This document shows positions 36,806 through 48,198 of a stretch of DNA of 64,000 nt, in pieces. The notes below the pieces were generated by a model, which was given only the letters and a program-made list of their open reading frames with translations, was not told the DNA's origin and did no database searches. Every line of letters starts with the position of its first letter. The stretch's first letter is position 1. The translations under genes were made by a program, and so were the position numbers. Origin of the DNA: Sebastes aleutianus. Taxonomy: Eukaryota; Chordata; Actinopteri; Perciformes; Sebastidae. Location of the stretch: assembly GCA_916700875.1 (NCBI GenBank), contig CAKAKS010000004.1, positions 16,541,444 to 16,605,443 on the forward strand, written 5' to 3'.

Positions 36806-37288
36806 TTAAAGGGACAGTGCAGTGATGTGGTTGCAGATTGCAACCAACTGAGCACCCCTCCACGCACTCCTCCTTTTCCAAGACTGTGGTAACGTGAGCC
36901 GTCGTGTACAAAATCGTGGTAACGCCGTTCGCCTCGCTCAGAGGCCATGCATCCTTACTATAATAATACTACTTTAGGAGCAACAGAAGTCAGATCGTGG
37001 CACGATTTTGCAATCTGCGGCCTTCAGGTAACATAAAAACGCGAAAGGCTCTCTAGAGTCCGTGTTTGGATTTGTCCGTTCTGGGCTACTGGAGAAACAT
37101 GGCGGAGCAGCATGGCGGACTCTGTGAAGAGGACCCACTCCCTATATGAAGGGCTCATTCTATAAGCTAATGAAAACACAACGATTCTAGGTTTCAGGTG
37201 ATTATAGACTAATGAAAACATAGTTATGAATATTATATTCCATTTCTGCTAATAGATCCCCCGAAATGCTACACACTGGCCCTTTTAA
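36806..37288. mobile_element. TTAA-flanked non-autonomous element
   Basis: TTAA at 36806-36809 and 37285-37288 enclose inverted ends AAAGGGACAGTG and CACTGGCCCTTT. An internal phrase ACATGGCGGAGCAGCATGGC is typical of a repeat common in fish. No transposase. Confidence 0.72.
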
Positions 37289-39975
37289 TTATTCTGAATA
37301 ATACATAGATATGACGAGCCCGGGTAGTTATATTCCAATAATTCTCAAATATCCATCCTCCATTCATAACAAAATATAATCCTTAAGCATTCACTTAAAC
37401 TGTATTTTAAATAAGGGCTTTATTTTGCTGATGCTACAGTTCCATTATCTCTTTATCTTCTGCAAAGTTGACTTCATTTGTTTATAAGATAATGTAATCA
37501 TATTCTACTACAATTATTGCACCCATAACAAGTCAATTATGTCCCTTAAAGCTCATATTCCCTGCTGTATGATTGATTCACTGTAAATAGCTTAATGTAA
37601 ATGTTGACACAGGGTTAATTGCCACAACATCACAAATCACCTTCCTCTGAGCTCCGTGCCAATTAAAGTCACCGTCATGTTACAGAGGCGGTGGCAGCTA
37701 GTGGCAGGATGATCTGAATTATACCAGCCAAGGTTCTTGTTGCCTCGCCCGGGGGGTAAACTCAACAATCTAATTTTAGTGCTTTCAACTTCCCCCCGTC
37801 TTGATGTGACTATTAATGTTTGCCTGCCTTTCATCAACCCGGAGTCAGCATATGCCGCCTGCATGGCTTTTGCTTTGAGGTTGTTTTGCGTCAGCACTTG
37901 GCTTAAAAAAATGGATGCAAAATGATATTTAGAAAGTGATGGTTAAAGTAACCCTCCTATAAAGACAGACAGAATTTATTTTTCTTGTTAGGAACAAGAA
38001 ATGAGCACTATAAACATGAGGAAGAACCACCAATCTCATGAGGATCCTCTTGGAGCTAATGAGAGGATCCCAGAGAGGATTATGGGAATCCCAATCACTT
38101 CAAGCTGCCTAATAACGCCAAATAAAAGAAATAGACATCCAGTATGTATTTGCAGACATGGGCCATACAAAGATGTTGCAAATGAGGCTAGAAAATCAGC
38201 ATGAAGAGCTGCAGAGGCGACCCCACCCTTTAAACATGATAATAATAATAATAAAAGTCATATAAATTGAAAATTAAGCTCATACAAAAAGCTTTTATTT
38301 CCTTCATCATGGTATAATTGCTTCAAAAAGACTAATCAAATCTTCCTCCTAAAGTGGATTAATCTTATGACCATGATGATGACGATGATGATGATGATGA
38401 GTGACCGACGCACATCCCCTTTTCCCTCCTGAGAGATGACGAATGAGAGGTGGGAATCAGTCTTAGGGATGAAGATGAGGATGAGGAGGAGGAGAAACCA
38501 CTGGCTGTGACAGTGACAGTTGCTTCTCCCCCCAGTGTCATCTTCATCATCTTCATCATCATCATCACCACCATCATCCTCCTCATCATCATCGCCCTCA
38601 GCAACAGCAGCAGCTCTAGCAGAAGCAGCGTCCATCGGCAGCGTGGAAGCAGCACGCATCTCCAAGAGGAAGATGGGGAAATGGCAGTTGACCAAATGTA
38701 AGGATCAAGAAATCAAACGAGGTCTTCATTTATGATACGAACCCGGGTTTATGCATCAATAGGAACTATTCAAAGAACAAAAGGTAAGATGTGTTTTGTT
38801 TTTTTGCATGCATGCACTCAGTTAATATTATGTACAAACGCTCCTTAAAAATGTCCATTGATAAGGATTTTACAGAATCTAGGTTGGTCGCTCTTTGCTA
38901 GTTTTAACCTAAATTAAACAACATTTTACTATTTCACAAGAACATTTCACATTTATCAACCTTAATTGTAATTTAAAGGTGATTTTTTGTGCGTGATTTT
39001 CTGTCAGAAAGAATATTAAAAGATATTAAGCAATCCTTAAATTGGCTTATAAGTGCTCACATTTGCTTTGAGGTTTCTTTTCATACTCAAAGATTACATT
39101 TTTTTTTATCATTATCCCCTCGACCTAACATTACATTTCCATTTCCATCGTTTATTATTATTAAGGATCAAGTTTTATTCATGCATATTTCAAAAAAAGG
39201 AGGAGCAATCGCATGTAAAAGAGGAGAGAAGGCAAATAAGAGTATCTATCTGCCCCCTTGTGGTTTTGATCAATGCTGTGTCTTTAAGGGATTGACAGAA
39301 TGAATGTAGTAGTAATAATGATCTTATATTATATAATAATATAATAAATATATTCTTTTCATTTTTATTTAAAACATATTGATTTTATTTTGTAACATTT
39401 TTGTAATCTCACCCCTTAAACCAAATCCCATTGCTGTTTAAAGGAAGCATCCAAAATCTCTCATAACTGAAGGTACCACCAAACTATTCAACATCATTTA
39501 ACCCTTACACACAGTCCTTGTCCCAGGCTTTGTTAATTTATGATGTGCAACTCCATTCATACTCGTAAGTGGCCCACATTCATGCATCGTCCCCTGTGTG
39601 GTTTCCTGTTATGTAATTCCATCCCCATCAGACTGCATCAGCCTCAGAGTGTTTGCTGCTTGGCTTATATGAGCTCGCACGGGATATATATAGAAGTAAC
39701 ACAACACAAGTGTAAGGGTAGGCAGGCAGAGTGAAAAGGTAAGTGAGATAGGGCTGATACAGTAAGTGTGTTACAGTTTATCTGTGTGTGTGTTTTGTGT
39801 GAGTGTGACGGTTGGATACAGAAGAAAACAAGTTGTGAATTATGCAAACATTTCTCTCTGCTTCAGGAAAGCTCTGTTTTGACTGATTATGGAAATAAAA
39901 TCAGACCACAAGGCAACAATTCATTTGAATATTATTTCAGTAACACTGCAATGATTTGTATGCTGTTTTTTTTCA
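37289..39975. other. Region upstream of slc35g2
   Basis: No coding exon recognised. The non-coding first exon and promoter of slc35g2 should lie here or further left but cannot be placed with confidence. Holds inverted GAT/ATC triplet tracts at 38371-38602. Confidence 0.4.
38371..38602. repeat. (GAT)n and (ATC)n triplet tracts in inverted orientation
   Basis: A GATGATGACGATGATGATG tract at about 38375-38400 and a GATGAAGATGAGGATGAGGA tract at 38468-38490 face a TCATCATCATCATCACC tract at 38540-38602. Frames through it encode poly-Asp/Glu, poly-Met or poly-Ile/Ser depending on phase and are most likely not genes. Confidence 0.75.
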
Positions 39976-40003
39976 GATTACCCCCTCTGACGCACAAGGA
40001 AAC

Positions 40004-41254
40004 ATGGATGGATCTTCATCCTCGCTGCAGTATGGAACAAAAAAACGGGTTAAGATTCACCCGAACACAGTGACGGTGAAATATGCCACTCACTTCCCCC
40101 AGCCTGGCGATGAAGGGTACGATGACGCGCCCTCCTTTGAGGAGTTTGGCGCCTTCGCGGAAGCTAATGTGGCAAAGAAACTGGTGTCAGACAGTAAAGG
40201 TAGCAGGACTTTGTTTGGGACCATGGAGACCCAGCCGAAGCCGCCAACTGTGCCAAGAGACAAGGGGGTCGGGGGTCAGCTGGCTAGCTTCGGAGAGGCG
40301 AATGTCTTGGCCTCCCGGGTGACCTGGATGGCCTTGTTTGGGGCGGCGGTGGCTCATGGCTGCGTGGCGCTGATTACTCGTTTAGCGGCCGACCGCTCTA
40401 AAGTGCCCTCCCTCGAGCTGCTCTTCATCCGCTCCGTGATCCAGGTGCTGTCCATCCTGGTGGTCTTCTACTACCAAGAGGCTCCCTTTGGCCCTAAGGG
40501 CTACCGGCTGCGTCTCTTCTTCTACGGTGTGTGCAATGTAATCTCAATCACCTGCGCCTACACCTCTTTTGCTATAGTACCACCCAGTAACGGCACCATC
40601 ATGTGGCGTGCATCCACCACAGTCTTCAGTGCGATACTGGCCTTCCTGTTGCTGGATGAGAGGCTGGGCTACACAGATGTGGTCACGGTCGTGGGAAGCG
40701 TGTTCGGCCTGTGTCTTGTCATGGTGCCGAACGTGGCGGGCGAGGAGAAGTCCAGGCTGGGGTTCTGGAAGGAGGCCTTTGGCTACACAATGACAGTGAC
40801 GGCCGGCTTGACCGCCGCCCTCTCCATGATCGTCTACAGAGCCATTAAGGAGCGCGTCAGCATGTGGACGGCACTCTTTACCTTCGGCTGGACGGGCACG
40901 GTGTGGGGTGCCTCCACCATGTTTATCATGCAGGAGCCCATCATTCCTCTGGATGGGGAGACCTGGGGCTATTTAATTGGGATCTGTATCTGCTCCACCG
41001 TGGCGTTCCTCGGAGTCTACTATGCTCTAAACAAGTTTCATCCAGCCTTAGTTAGCACAGTGCAGCACCTAGAGTTCGTGGTCGCCATGTTGCTCCAGCT
41101 CATTGTCCTGAGGATGATCCCATCTGTCTATGATGTCCTCGGAGGCCTAGTCATCATGATCAGCGTGTTCACCCTGACAGGGCTCAAGCTGTACCGGGTG
41201 AGCAGGGCCATTCGGCAGGATTACCAAGAGATCCTGGACTCGCCCATCAAATGA
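40004..41254 (+). CDS. slc35g2: Solute carrier family 35 member G2 (TMEM22), complete frame in one exon
   Basis: Multi-pass membrane protein of the drug/metabolite transporter superfamily with two EamA-type repeats. No substrate is assigned in the family as far as I know. The 416-residue protein is close to the human length (about 412). I chose the ATG at 40004 because a T-rich tract and AG acceptor at 39975-39976 begin the exon, so the in-frame ATG at 39956 is intronic. The N-terminal ~105 residues are cytoplasmic-type and carry the conserved KKRVKIHPNTV. About ten hydrophobic segments follow, the first near residues 107-127 (HGCVALITRL). Family hallmarks include SKVPSLEL, YYQEAPFGP, FFYGVCNVISITCAYTSF, VPPSNGT, FSAILAFLL, EAFGYTMTV, SMWTALFTFGWTG, QEPIIPLDGETW, FHPALVSTVQHLE and the C-terminus DYQEILDSPIK. 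It is followed by nck1 in the same orientation, as in human. Confidence 0.97.
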   Translation: MDGSSSSLQYGTKKRVKIHPNTVTVKYATHFPQPGDEGYDDAPSFEEFGAFAEANVAKKLVSDSKGSRTLFGTMETQPKPPTVPRDKGVGGQLASFGEANVLASRVTWMALFGAAVAHGCVALITRLAADRSKVPSLELLFIRSVIQVLSILVVFYYQEAPFGPKGYRLRLFFYGVCNVISITCAYTSFAIVPPSNGTIMWRASTTVFSAILAFLLLDERLGYTDVVTVVGSVFGLCLVMVPNVAGEEKSRLGFWKEAFGYTMTVTAGLTAALSMIVYRAIKERVSMWTALFTFGWTGTVWGASTMFIMQEPIIPLDGETWGYLIGICICSTVAFLGVYYALNKFHPALVSTVQHLEFVVAMLLQLIVLRMIPSVYDVLGGLVIMISVFTLTGLKLYRVSRAIRQDYQEILDSPIK

Positions 41255-41425
41255 GTTTTGATATGTCGGTCTATTTGTTTACAATGTTGCTTGGTTGTGC
41301 AATTTAAAGAATGTCTGAATCTTCATCTGATGATTTTTGTATCGTTGTGTTGTTGGAAGGGTGCCAGTTGTGTAACTAATGTCTTAATATTTGTGTGTGA
41401 AATAAAAGACAAATGTAATACGGTG
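41255..41425 (+). terminator. slc35g2: slc35g2 3' UTR and poly(A) signal
   Basis: AATAAA at 41401-41406, about 150 bases after the TGA stop, suggests a short 3' UTR ending near 41425. It is the first canonical signal after the stop. Confidence 0.65.
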
Positions 41426-41587
41426 ACCATGTCCCCCTGATAGTACTGCTTTTAATGTCAAACTGTGTCGAAGACCAAAATGTCATCAAAAAAAAAGTCA
41501 ATTTAATTTTTGTGAATTTATTTTGCTCCAGCATTTTGAACCATATTGAATCTGGTCTTGTGTGTGGCAGTGTAAGATGATCATTTT

Positions 41588-41925
41588 AATGATATTAGGG
41601 CTGCAACTAACGATTATTATCATTGCTGATTAATCGATTAATTGTTTGGTCAATTAAATGTCAGAAAATGTCAATCAGTGTTTCCCAAAGCTCAAGATGA
41701 CGTTCTCAAATGTCTTGTTTTGTCCACAACTCAAAGATATTCATACTGTCACAGAGAAATACAGAAACCAGAAAATATTCACATTTAAGAAGCTGGAATC
41801 AAAGAATTTTGACTTTTCTTTCTTTATAAAAACTACTCAAACCGATTAATCGATTATCAAAGTAGTTGGAGATTAATTCAATAGTTGACAACTAATCGAT
41901 TAATCGTTGCAGCTCTAAATTATAT
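41588..41925. mobile_element. Complete hAT MITE with 8-bp target duplication (one mismatch)
   Basis: Element 41596-41917: the left end is TAGGGCTGCAACTAACGATT and the right end is ATCGTTGCAGCTCTA, its inverted partner. Subterminal ATTAATCGATTAAT motifs are also inverted. The flanks AATGATAT (41588-41595) and AATTATAT (41918-41925) differ at one base. Related sequence occurs at 29575-29700 and inside the tandem array at 46020-47730. Confidence 0.88.
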
Positions 41926-43655
41926 GCACCTTTTATAATAATAATAACACCAACAAGGTGTGGTGTATCCGTCTGTTGTCACACTGCCACAGTTGTCACA
42001 CTGTGTAAATGTCAGCCCACAAATCATTCATACCGTATACAAGGAATGAAAGAATAAAAATAAATACCACCCATGTTTCATAAAATAACTGGTATTGCTT
42101 TTCTTAGCCTTAATCTGAATTCCGTCAAATATAACACCATAACAGAGGAGCCAGGGGTGGATAGTGACCTTTAAGTGCTGGGATAGGTGCTCTGTCATAT
42201 ACTGTACAATATACAGTAACTAGGGTTGTTCATAAAATATATCTCAAATTACATGTAGACTCTTCACATTAACTGTTATTTTATGCACAGGGAAACTAGC
42301 AATCTGTAATATTCTATGTATTATTTACTCCCAGCAATATTTTGTGCACAAACGGCACATTTCCGTGCTTTCTCACGTAAATTCTGGCCTCAGCAGCCAC
42401 ATGATATTTAACACTAGTAGTGATTACATCCCTGGATTCTGCTTCTGTTTACTTTCAGACGCATATCAGACTAATGCCCAGAGGCAGGTGCACTGTATTG
42501 AATTAAAGTCCCCTTTAACAACATGAGACCCATCTGCATTTTTTTTCCTGTATAGTGGACAATTCAGTGGTTCGCCAGTGCTGTTTCCTTTCACTGTGTC
42601 AAGCCGAGGCAGTCAGTCTCTGCGATTTCCCCGAGGCAAAGGCAACAGTGATGGAATGAAATAAAGACATAATGATGATGCAGAGCGGATGAAAGAAGAC
42701 ATGTTGCGGTTCAAAACTGACACAACATGGATGTTTCACGGAGAGCCCAGCAGGTGGCATTCACAACCCACTCCATTACTCAGTCAGAGGTAGCTGTTAT
42801 TGCATCAAAACAATTTAAACACATTACATGACACACTTCAATCCAAACCCTGTTTATTTAGTGAGAAGCAGAGTTGTTTGACAAATTTATGACCTGATAA
42901 AGTGTTGTAAATTTATGACACTCTGTTGAATGTTTAACATATTTCTGTTGAAATAGGAAACAATCAGCCTTGTGGTTATAACCACACACAAAGAGCAGCG
43001 GCTGCAATGAAATCTGTGTGATGACAATCTACTATCAGTGATGCCAATAAAGTGGTGAGTAAACTACAAGCTTAATCTATTTACAACCAAAGCACAATAT
43101 GAAATTGTCTTTTACTTTGAATGCACGCTTTGTCTGACGTGATGTTTTCTTTTAAAACACCATGGTTCAATACCTGAAGTTTATTTTTCAAACTAAAACA
43201 TGTGAATAAACTGAGATAAAGTGGGTTTAGTCTCCAGTATGTGTGCTGCATCACAGTCTTGTTTTGAGATGGAATTTTGGGTGCAGAAAAGCAGAATACA
43301 TGTAGAGGAGGCCCATCTGTTTGAGCAGGAAACAGATTGCATCCTGCAGCGTGCTGCACAACCTTCCAAATTACTCTGCAAGCCTCTTCACTGCAGACAT
43401 GTTTATTAGAAGTATCATTTCCCAGGAGGGGTCTGAATGGAATTTAATGATGAGTTATTGTATGTATGTGGGTGTTGAGTGTCTGTATTTGTGCTGCACA
43501 GTGCAGATGACTGAGCATGTTTTTATGAAAGGCTCAAAAACACTCTGCGAACAAGACTTTCCAACTATTAAATATATCAATTCATCATATAAGACCATAC
43601 TTCAAGTGCAGACAGCTGCAGCTAACATTTAGGAAACCGTCATAACCTAGGAAAA
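41926..43655. other. Intergenic between slc35g2 and nck1, nothing recognised
   Basis: No exon, RNA gene or transposon termini that I can support. Confidence 0.4.
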
Positions 43656-45316
43656 TAAGGTGCAATTCACTTTTTTATGTGATTGTTCACACATTTATAC
43701 TTTTACTTTTTAAAATGTTAAATTTTTTACTTTATCTAGTTGTCAATTAAAATGATAAATTAAAAAGATAGCAATTTCACTAAATTATAGAGGATAAAAG
43801 CAAAGTCCCACTCAAGTCAAGTCAAGTCAATTTTATTTGTATAGTCCAGAATCACAAATTTGTCTCAGGGGGCTTTACGATCTGTACAGGATACGACACC
43901 CTCTTTCCTTTACAGTAACACCCTCTCATCGGATAAGTAAAAACTTAACCAAAAAAAAACCTTTTAACATGGAAAAAAAGCCTTAAAGGCCTCCAGTAGG
44001 CTACATCTTGTCTTTTGGACATGTGAGCCAAATTAATTAATAAATAATAGCAATAGTAAAAGTATAAAATAATAAACTATATCTGTAAATCTCTCTCTTC
44101 ATTCACGTTTCTCTTTATAGTCTCGATTATGTTGACTTTTTTAGCCTCAGAAGGCGAAAATCATGATGGATAAAGTGCAATTCACTTTTTATATGAGCTG
44201 ATTGTCCACACTTGTATACCTTTTCTTTATCTAGTTGTCAATTAAAATGATCAATGATCACTTTCCCTAAATTATACAGGATAAAAGCAAAGCCCCACTC
44301 AGTGCTTTAAAGGCCTCCAGTATAGGCTACATCTTTATTTGATTATGTTGACTTTTTAGCTTCACAAGGTGAAAATCATAATGGATAAGGTGCAATTCAC
44401 TTTTTATATGAGCTGATTGTCCACACTTGTATACATTTTCTTTATCTAGTTGTCAATTAAAATGATCAATTAAAAAAATGATCACTTTCCCTAAATTATA
44501 CAGGATAAAAGCAAAGCCCCAAGGCCTCCTACATCTTTTCCTTTGGACATCTGAGCCAAATTGATAATAACTAATAGTAATAGTAGGTATAGAATAATAA
44601 GATATATCTGTAGATCTCTCTCTTCATTCACATTTTCTATTATAGTCTCGATTATGTTGACTTTTTTAGCTTCACAAGGCGAAAATCATGATGGATAAAG
44701 TGCAATTCACTTGAGCTGATTGTCCACACTTGTATATCTTTTCTTTATCTAGTTGTCACTTAAAATTATCAATTAAAAAAATGATCACTTTCCCCAAATT
44801 ATACAGGATAAAAGCCCCACTCATTGCTTTAAAGGCCTCCAGTAGGCTACATCTTTTCTTTCCTGAACCAAATTAATGAATAAATAATAGCAATAGTAAA
44901 TATAAAATAATAAAATACATCTGTAGATCTCTCTCTTCATTCACATTACTTTTATAGTCTCCATTATGTTGACTTTTTTAGCCTCACAAGACGAAAATCA
45001 TGATGGATAAAGTGCAATTCACTTGAGCTGATTGTCCACACTTGTATATCTTTTCTTTATCTAGTTGTCAATTAAAATTATCATTAAAAAAATTATCACT
45101 TTCCCCAAATTATACAGGATAAAAGCCCCACTCATTGCTTTAAAGGCCTCCAGTAGGCTACATCTTTTCTTTTCTGAACCAAATTAATTAATAAATAATA
45201 GCAATAGTAAATATAAAATAATAAGATATATCTGTAGATCTCCCTCTTCATTCAAATTTCTTTTATAGTCTCCATTATGTTGACTTTTTTAGCCTCACAA
45301 GGTTGAAAATCATGAT
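43650..45316. repeat. ~310-bp tandem array upstream of the nck1 promoter
   Basis: Units begin GTGCAATTCACTT at 43660, 44175, 44390, 44700 and 45012. Each carries TATCTAGTTGTCAATTAAAA, AAATTATACAGGATAAAAGC and AAAGGCCTCCAGTAGGCTAC (with variants). Spacings are 515, 215, 310 and 312; the first unit is lengthened by an insertion and the second is internally deleted. The last partial unit stops at about 45316, directly before the promoter. Confidence 0.88.
43815..43982 (+). repeat. Dispersed repeat inserted in the first array unit
   Basis: Starts with AGTCAAGTCAAGTCAATTTT, then ATTTGTATAGTCCAGAATCA, CTCAGGGGGCTTTACGATCT and GGATACGACACCCTCTTTCC, a phrase set very common in percomorph fishes. It separates CCCACTCA from TTAAAGGCC, which are only a few bases apart in the other array units. 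Confidence 0.72.
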
Positions 45317-45384
45317 GGATGCTTATATTAGGGGGGGACACCAAACATCAGCAGCTGCAGCAGCGGGATTGACTGACAGCGCCG

Positions 45385-45500
45385 CGGTCCAATCAAACGC
45401 AGAGTCGAATCCCCAACAGCCAATCAGATGCGAGTAAGGGGGCGGGACCTTGACTCTGAACAGCTTGTGAGGCTGCTGCTAACTGGTTAGCCTAGCTCTG
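45385..45500 (+). promoter_or_regulatory. nck1: nck1 promoter (CCAAT and GC boxes)
   Basis: CCAAT boxes at 45389-45393 and 45420-45424 (CCAATCA and CCAATCAG), spaced 31 bases, with a GC box GGGGGCGGGAC at 45438-45448. GC content rises sharply against the AT-rich array on the left. No TATA box at a suitable distance. Transcription probably starts around 45470-45500; this is inferred from box spacing. Confidence 0.65.
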
Positions 45501-45681
45501 CTGCTGAGCAATGACATGCTTTGATATAGAAGAAATGCTATTCCAACGGGGCACGTCTCATCAGCTCTAGGCTAGCCTGTTGGAGTGGGAAAATAACCAA
45601 AGAGGACATCATTTGTGTGACTCCTCTTCGAGGCGTTGAATCTGTACTGTGAGGAGATAAAGAAGAGGAGGTGGTGAAGAG
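45480..45681 (+). other. nck1: nck1 non-coding exon 1
   Basis: Sequence downstream of the CCAAT/GC-box cluster ending at GTGGTGAAGAG followed by a consensus donor GTAAGA at 45682. It contains a 19-codon upstream ORF (45511-45570, ATG to TAG). Assignment to nck1 rests on orientation, the donor site and the lack of any other plus-strand gene before nck1's first coding exon. The left limit is approximate. Confidence 0.6.
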
Positions 45682-46019
45682 GTAAGACACGGTTTTTGAT
45701 TGTGATTGTGAGCTGCTCTCTTGACTGGTTGTGGTGAAGCTATCAGGCTAGCTTCTCCTGCTGCTATCCTTGAATTCACCATGGCTGGTTAGCTGCTTCA
45801 TTTGGCTGTTAAAGAAGCTGCATTTTCTTAACTAGGTTTTGCCAAGTTTAGATGTCAAGTTATGGGATAAAAGGCCCACAGATAAAAGATAAAACTAGCT
45901 CTGAATATGTGGCTTCTACTCTTCATTTTCCACCACGTTAACGCTTTTTATGTCTGAGATTGGAGAAAATGGAGAGAGGACGCCTCAAGCAACGGTATAG
46001 CCTCAGAAAAACCACAGGT

Positions 46020-47733
46020 CTGCATCTTCTAGTTTACTGCATTCACTGTGTCTTATTGTCTCTTATTTGTAGTGTAACCAAGTTAAGTTGTTGTGCAGTG
46101 ATTGCACCCAGTTTGGTCATACTAACATTAACTTATTGTGTTAAACAGCTGTGATTTTACACACATTCTCCTCTTGTTTGCCTACTAATATGGCCTTTGG
46201 TTGATGCATTGGAATAAGGAATTGTTTTCATTAATTGTTTCATTTTTTTACTATTAATTGATTAATCATTTAGCCTGTAAAATGAAATCACAGTTTCCCA
46301 GAGTCCAAGGTGATGGCTTCAGATATGTTGTCTGCATCTTCTAGTTTACTGCATTCACTATGTCTTATTGTCTCTTATTTGTAGTGTAACCAAGTTAAGT
46401 TGTTGTGCAGTGATTGCACCCAGTTTGGTCATACTAACATTAACTTATTGTGTTAAACAGCTGTGATTTTACACACATTCACCTCTTGTTTGCCTACTAA
46501 TATGGCCTTTGGTTGATGCATTGGAATAAGGAATTGTTTTATTTCTTACTATTAATTGATTAATCATTTAGCCTGTAAAATGAAAAATGTCCATCACAGT
46601 TTCCCAGAGTCCAAGGTGATGGCTTCAGATATGTTGTCTGCATCTTCTGATTTACTGCATTCACTGTGTCTTATTGTCTTTTATTTGTAGTGTAACCAAG
46701 TTAAGTTGTTGTGCAGTGATTGCACCCAGTTTGGTCATACTAACATTAACTTATTGTGTTAAACAGCTGTGATTTTACACACATTTTCATCTTGTTTGCC
46801 TACTAATATGGCCTTTGGTTGATGCATTGGAATAAGGAATTGTTTTCATTAATTGTTTTATTTCTTACTATTAATTGATTAATCATTTAGCCTGTAAAAT
46901 GAAATCACAGTTTCCCAGAGTCCAAGATGATGGCTTCAGATATGTTGTCTGCATCTTCTGATTTACTGCATTCACTGTGTCTTATTGTCTCTTATTTTGT
47001 AATGTAACCAGTGCTCAAGTTAAAGTTGTTGTGCAGTTTGGTCATGGAGGCATTTACCTAACATTAACTTATGATACTTGTGTGTTAAACAGCCAGTTAG
47101 CTGTGATTTTACACACATTATTGTAGTCAGTCTACCACCTCTTGTTTGCCTACTAATATGGCCATTGGTTGATGCATTGGAATTAGGAATTGTTTTCATT
47201 AATTGTTTATGTATTTTTACTATTAATTGATTAATCATTTAGCCTGTAAAATGAAATCACAGTTTCCCAGAGTCCAAGATGATGGCTTAAGATATCTTGT
47301 TTTGGCTTAACATCTGTCCCAAACCCAAATATATTCAGAAATACAATCTGTCTTTTCTAATTTACTGCATTCACTATGTCTTATTGTCTGTGTTTGTAAT
47401 GTAACCAGTGCTCAAGTTAAAGTTGTTGTGCAGTGATTGGACCCAGTTTGGTCATGGAGGCAACATTAACTTATGATACTTGTGTTAAACTGCCAGTTAG
47501 CTGTGATTTTACACACATTATTGTAGTCAGTCTACCACCTCTTGTTTGCCTACTAATATGGCCATTGGTTGATGCATTGGAATTAGGAATTGTTTATGTA
47601 TTTTACTATTAATTGACTAATCTTTTAGCCTGTAAAATGTCCATCACAGTTTCACATAGTCCAAGGTGATGACTTCAGATATCTTGTTTTGGCTTAACAT
47701 CTGTCCCAAACCCAAATATATTCTGTTTACAAT
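46020..47733. repeat. ~310-bp tandem array in nck1 intron 1, built on a MITE fragment
   Basis: Units start TCTGCATCTTCT at 46020, 46331, 46637 and 46949 (spacings 311, 306, 312). A longer variant unit starts near 47347. Each unit carries CAGTTTGGTCAT and GCCTACTAATATGGCC (some variants). They also carry ATTAATTGATTAATCATT plus CACAGTTTCCCAGAGTCCAA, which is left-half sequence of the MITE family seen complete at 41596-41917. Confidence 0.88.
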
Positions 47734-48198
47734 TAGGGATGCACCCATCTGACTTTTTCAGTCTCTATACCGATAGCTGGGCTTTTGGTATCTGCCGATA
47801 CAAAGTACCAATCCGGTACCAATCCGATACCAGTGTTAAATTAATAAGCTGTGTGCCTCACTGTGTGGAAGTGACTGGGATCATTATTTTATGTTTAAGT
47901 CAAAACCAGACTTGATTTAAACATTACTTACCCAACAAATTAATTTGTTTTCCATTTATTATTAATATAATAAATCGTACACCAGTAACTTGGTAAAAAA
48001 ATCTTCAAAATTAACAGGAATTACAATTCAGGTGTAAACTAAACTAAAATTCCAGTATATAAATGTGTATAGTATATAAACATAGAATTGAATTGAATAG
48101 ATCGGCTCCATTGTAACCGATATCTGCTCCAACCATATGAGTCAGTATCGGCCTGATATCCGATTCAGTATCGGTATCGGTGCATCCCTATTTACAAT
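47726..48198. mobile_element. hAT MITE with perfect 8-bp target duplication
   Basis: Element 47734-48190 has inverted ends TAGGGATGCACC and GGTGCATCCCTA. Subterminal ATACCGAT and ATCGGTATCGG motifs are inverted. It is flanked by TTTACAAT on both sides (47726-47733 and 48191-48198), a perfect 8-base duplication. It interrupts MITE-derived sequence at the end of the tandem array. Confidence 0.93.

Noticed and set aside
38336..38695. Acidic 119-codon frame (poly-Asp/Glu) on the minus strand
   Set aside because: Produced by the GAT/ATC triplet tracts; the rest of the frame has no recognisable domain.
39956..40003. Extending SLC35G2 to the upstream in-frame ATG (432 codons)
   Set aside because: A T-rich tract and AG acceptor at 39975-39976 show that this ATG is intronic, and family members start at the MDxS position (40004).
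40083..41055. Other-frame ORFs inside slc35g2
   Set aside because: Shadows of the SLC35G2 frame, which is fully accounted for by homology.
43650..47733. Tandem arrays considered as CRISPR
   Set aside because: Units are ~310 bases, similar along their whole length, with no short repeat/unique spacer alternation, in a eukaryotic genome.
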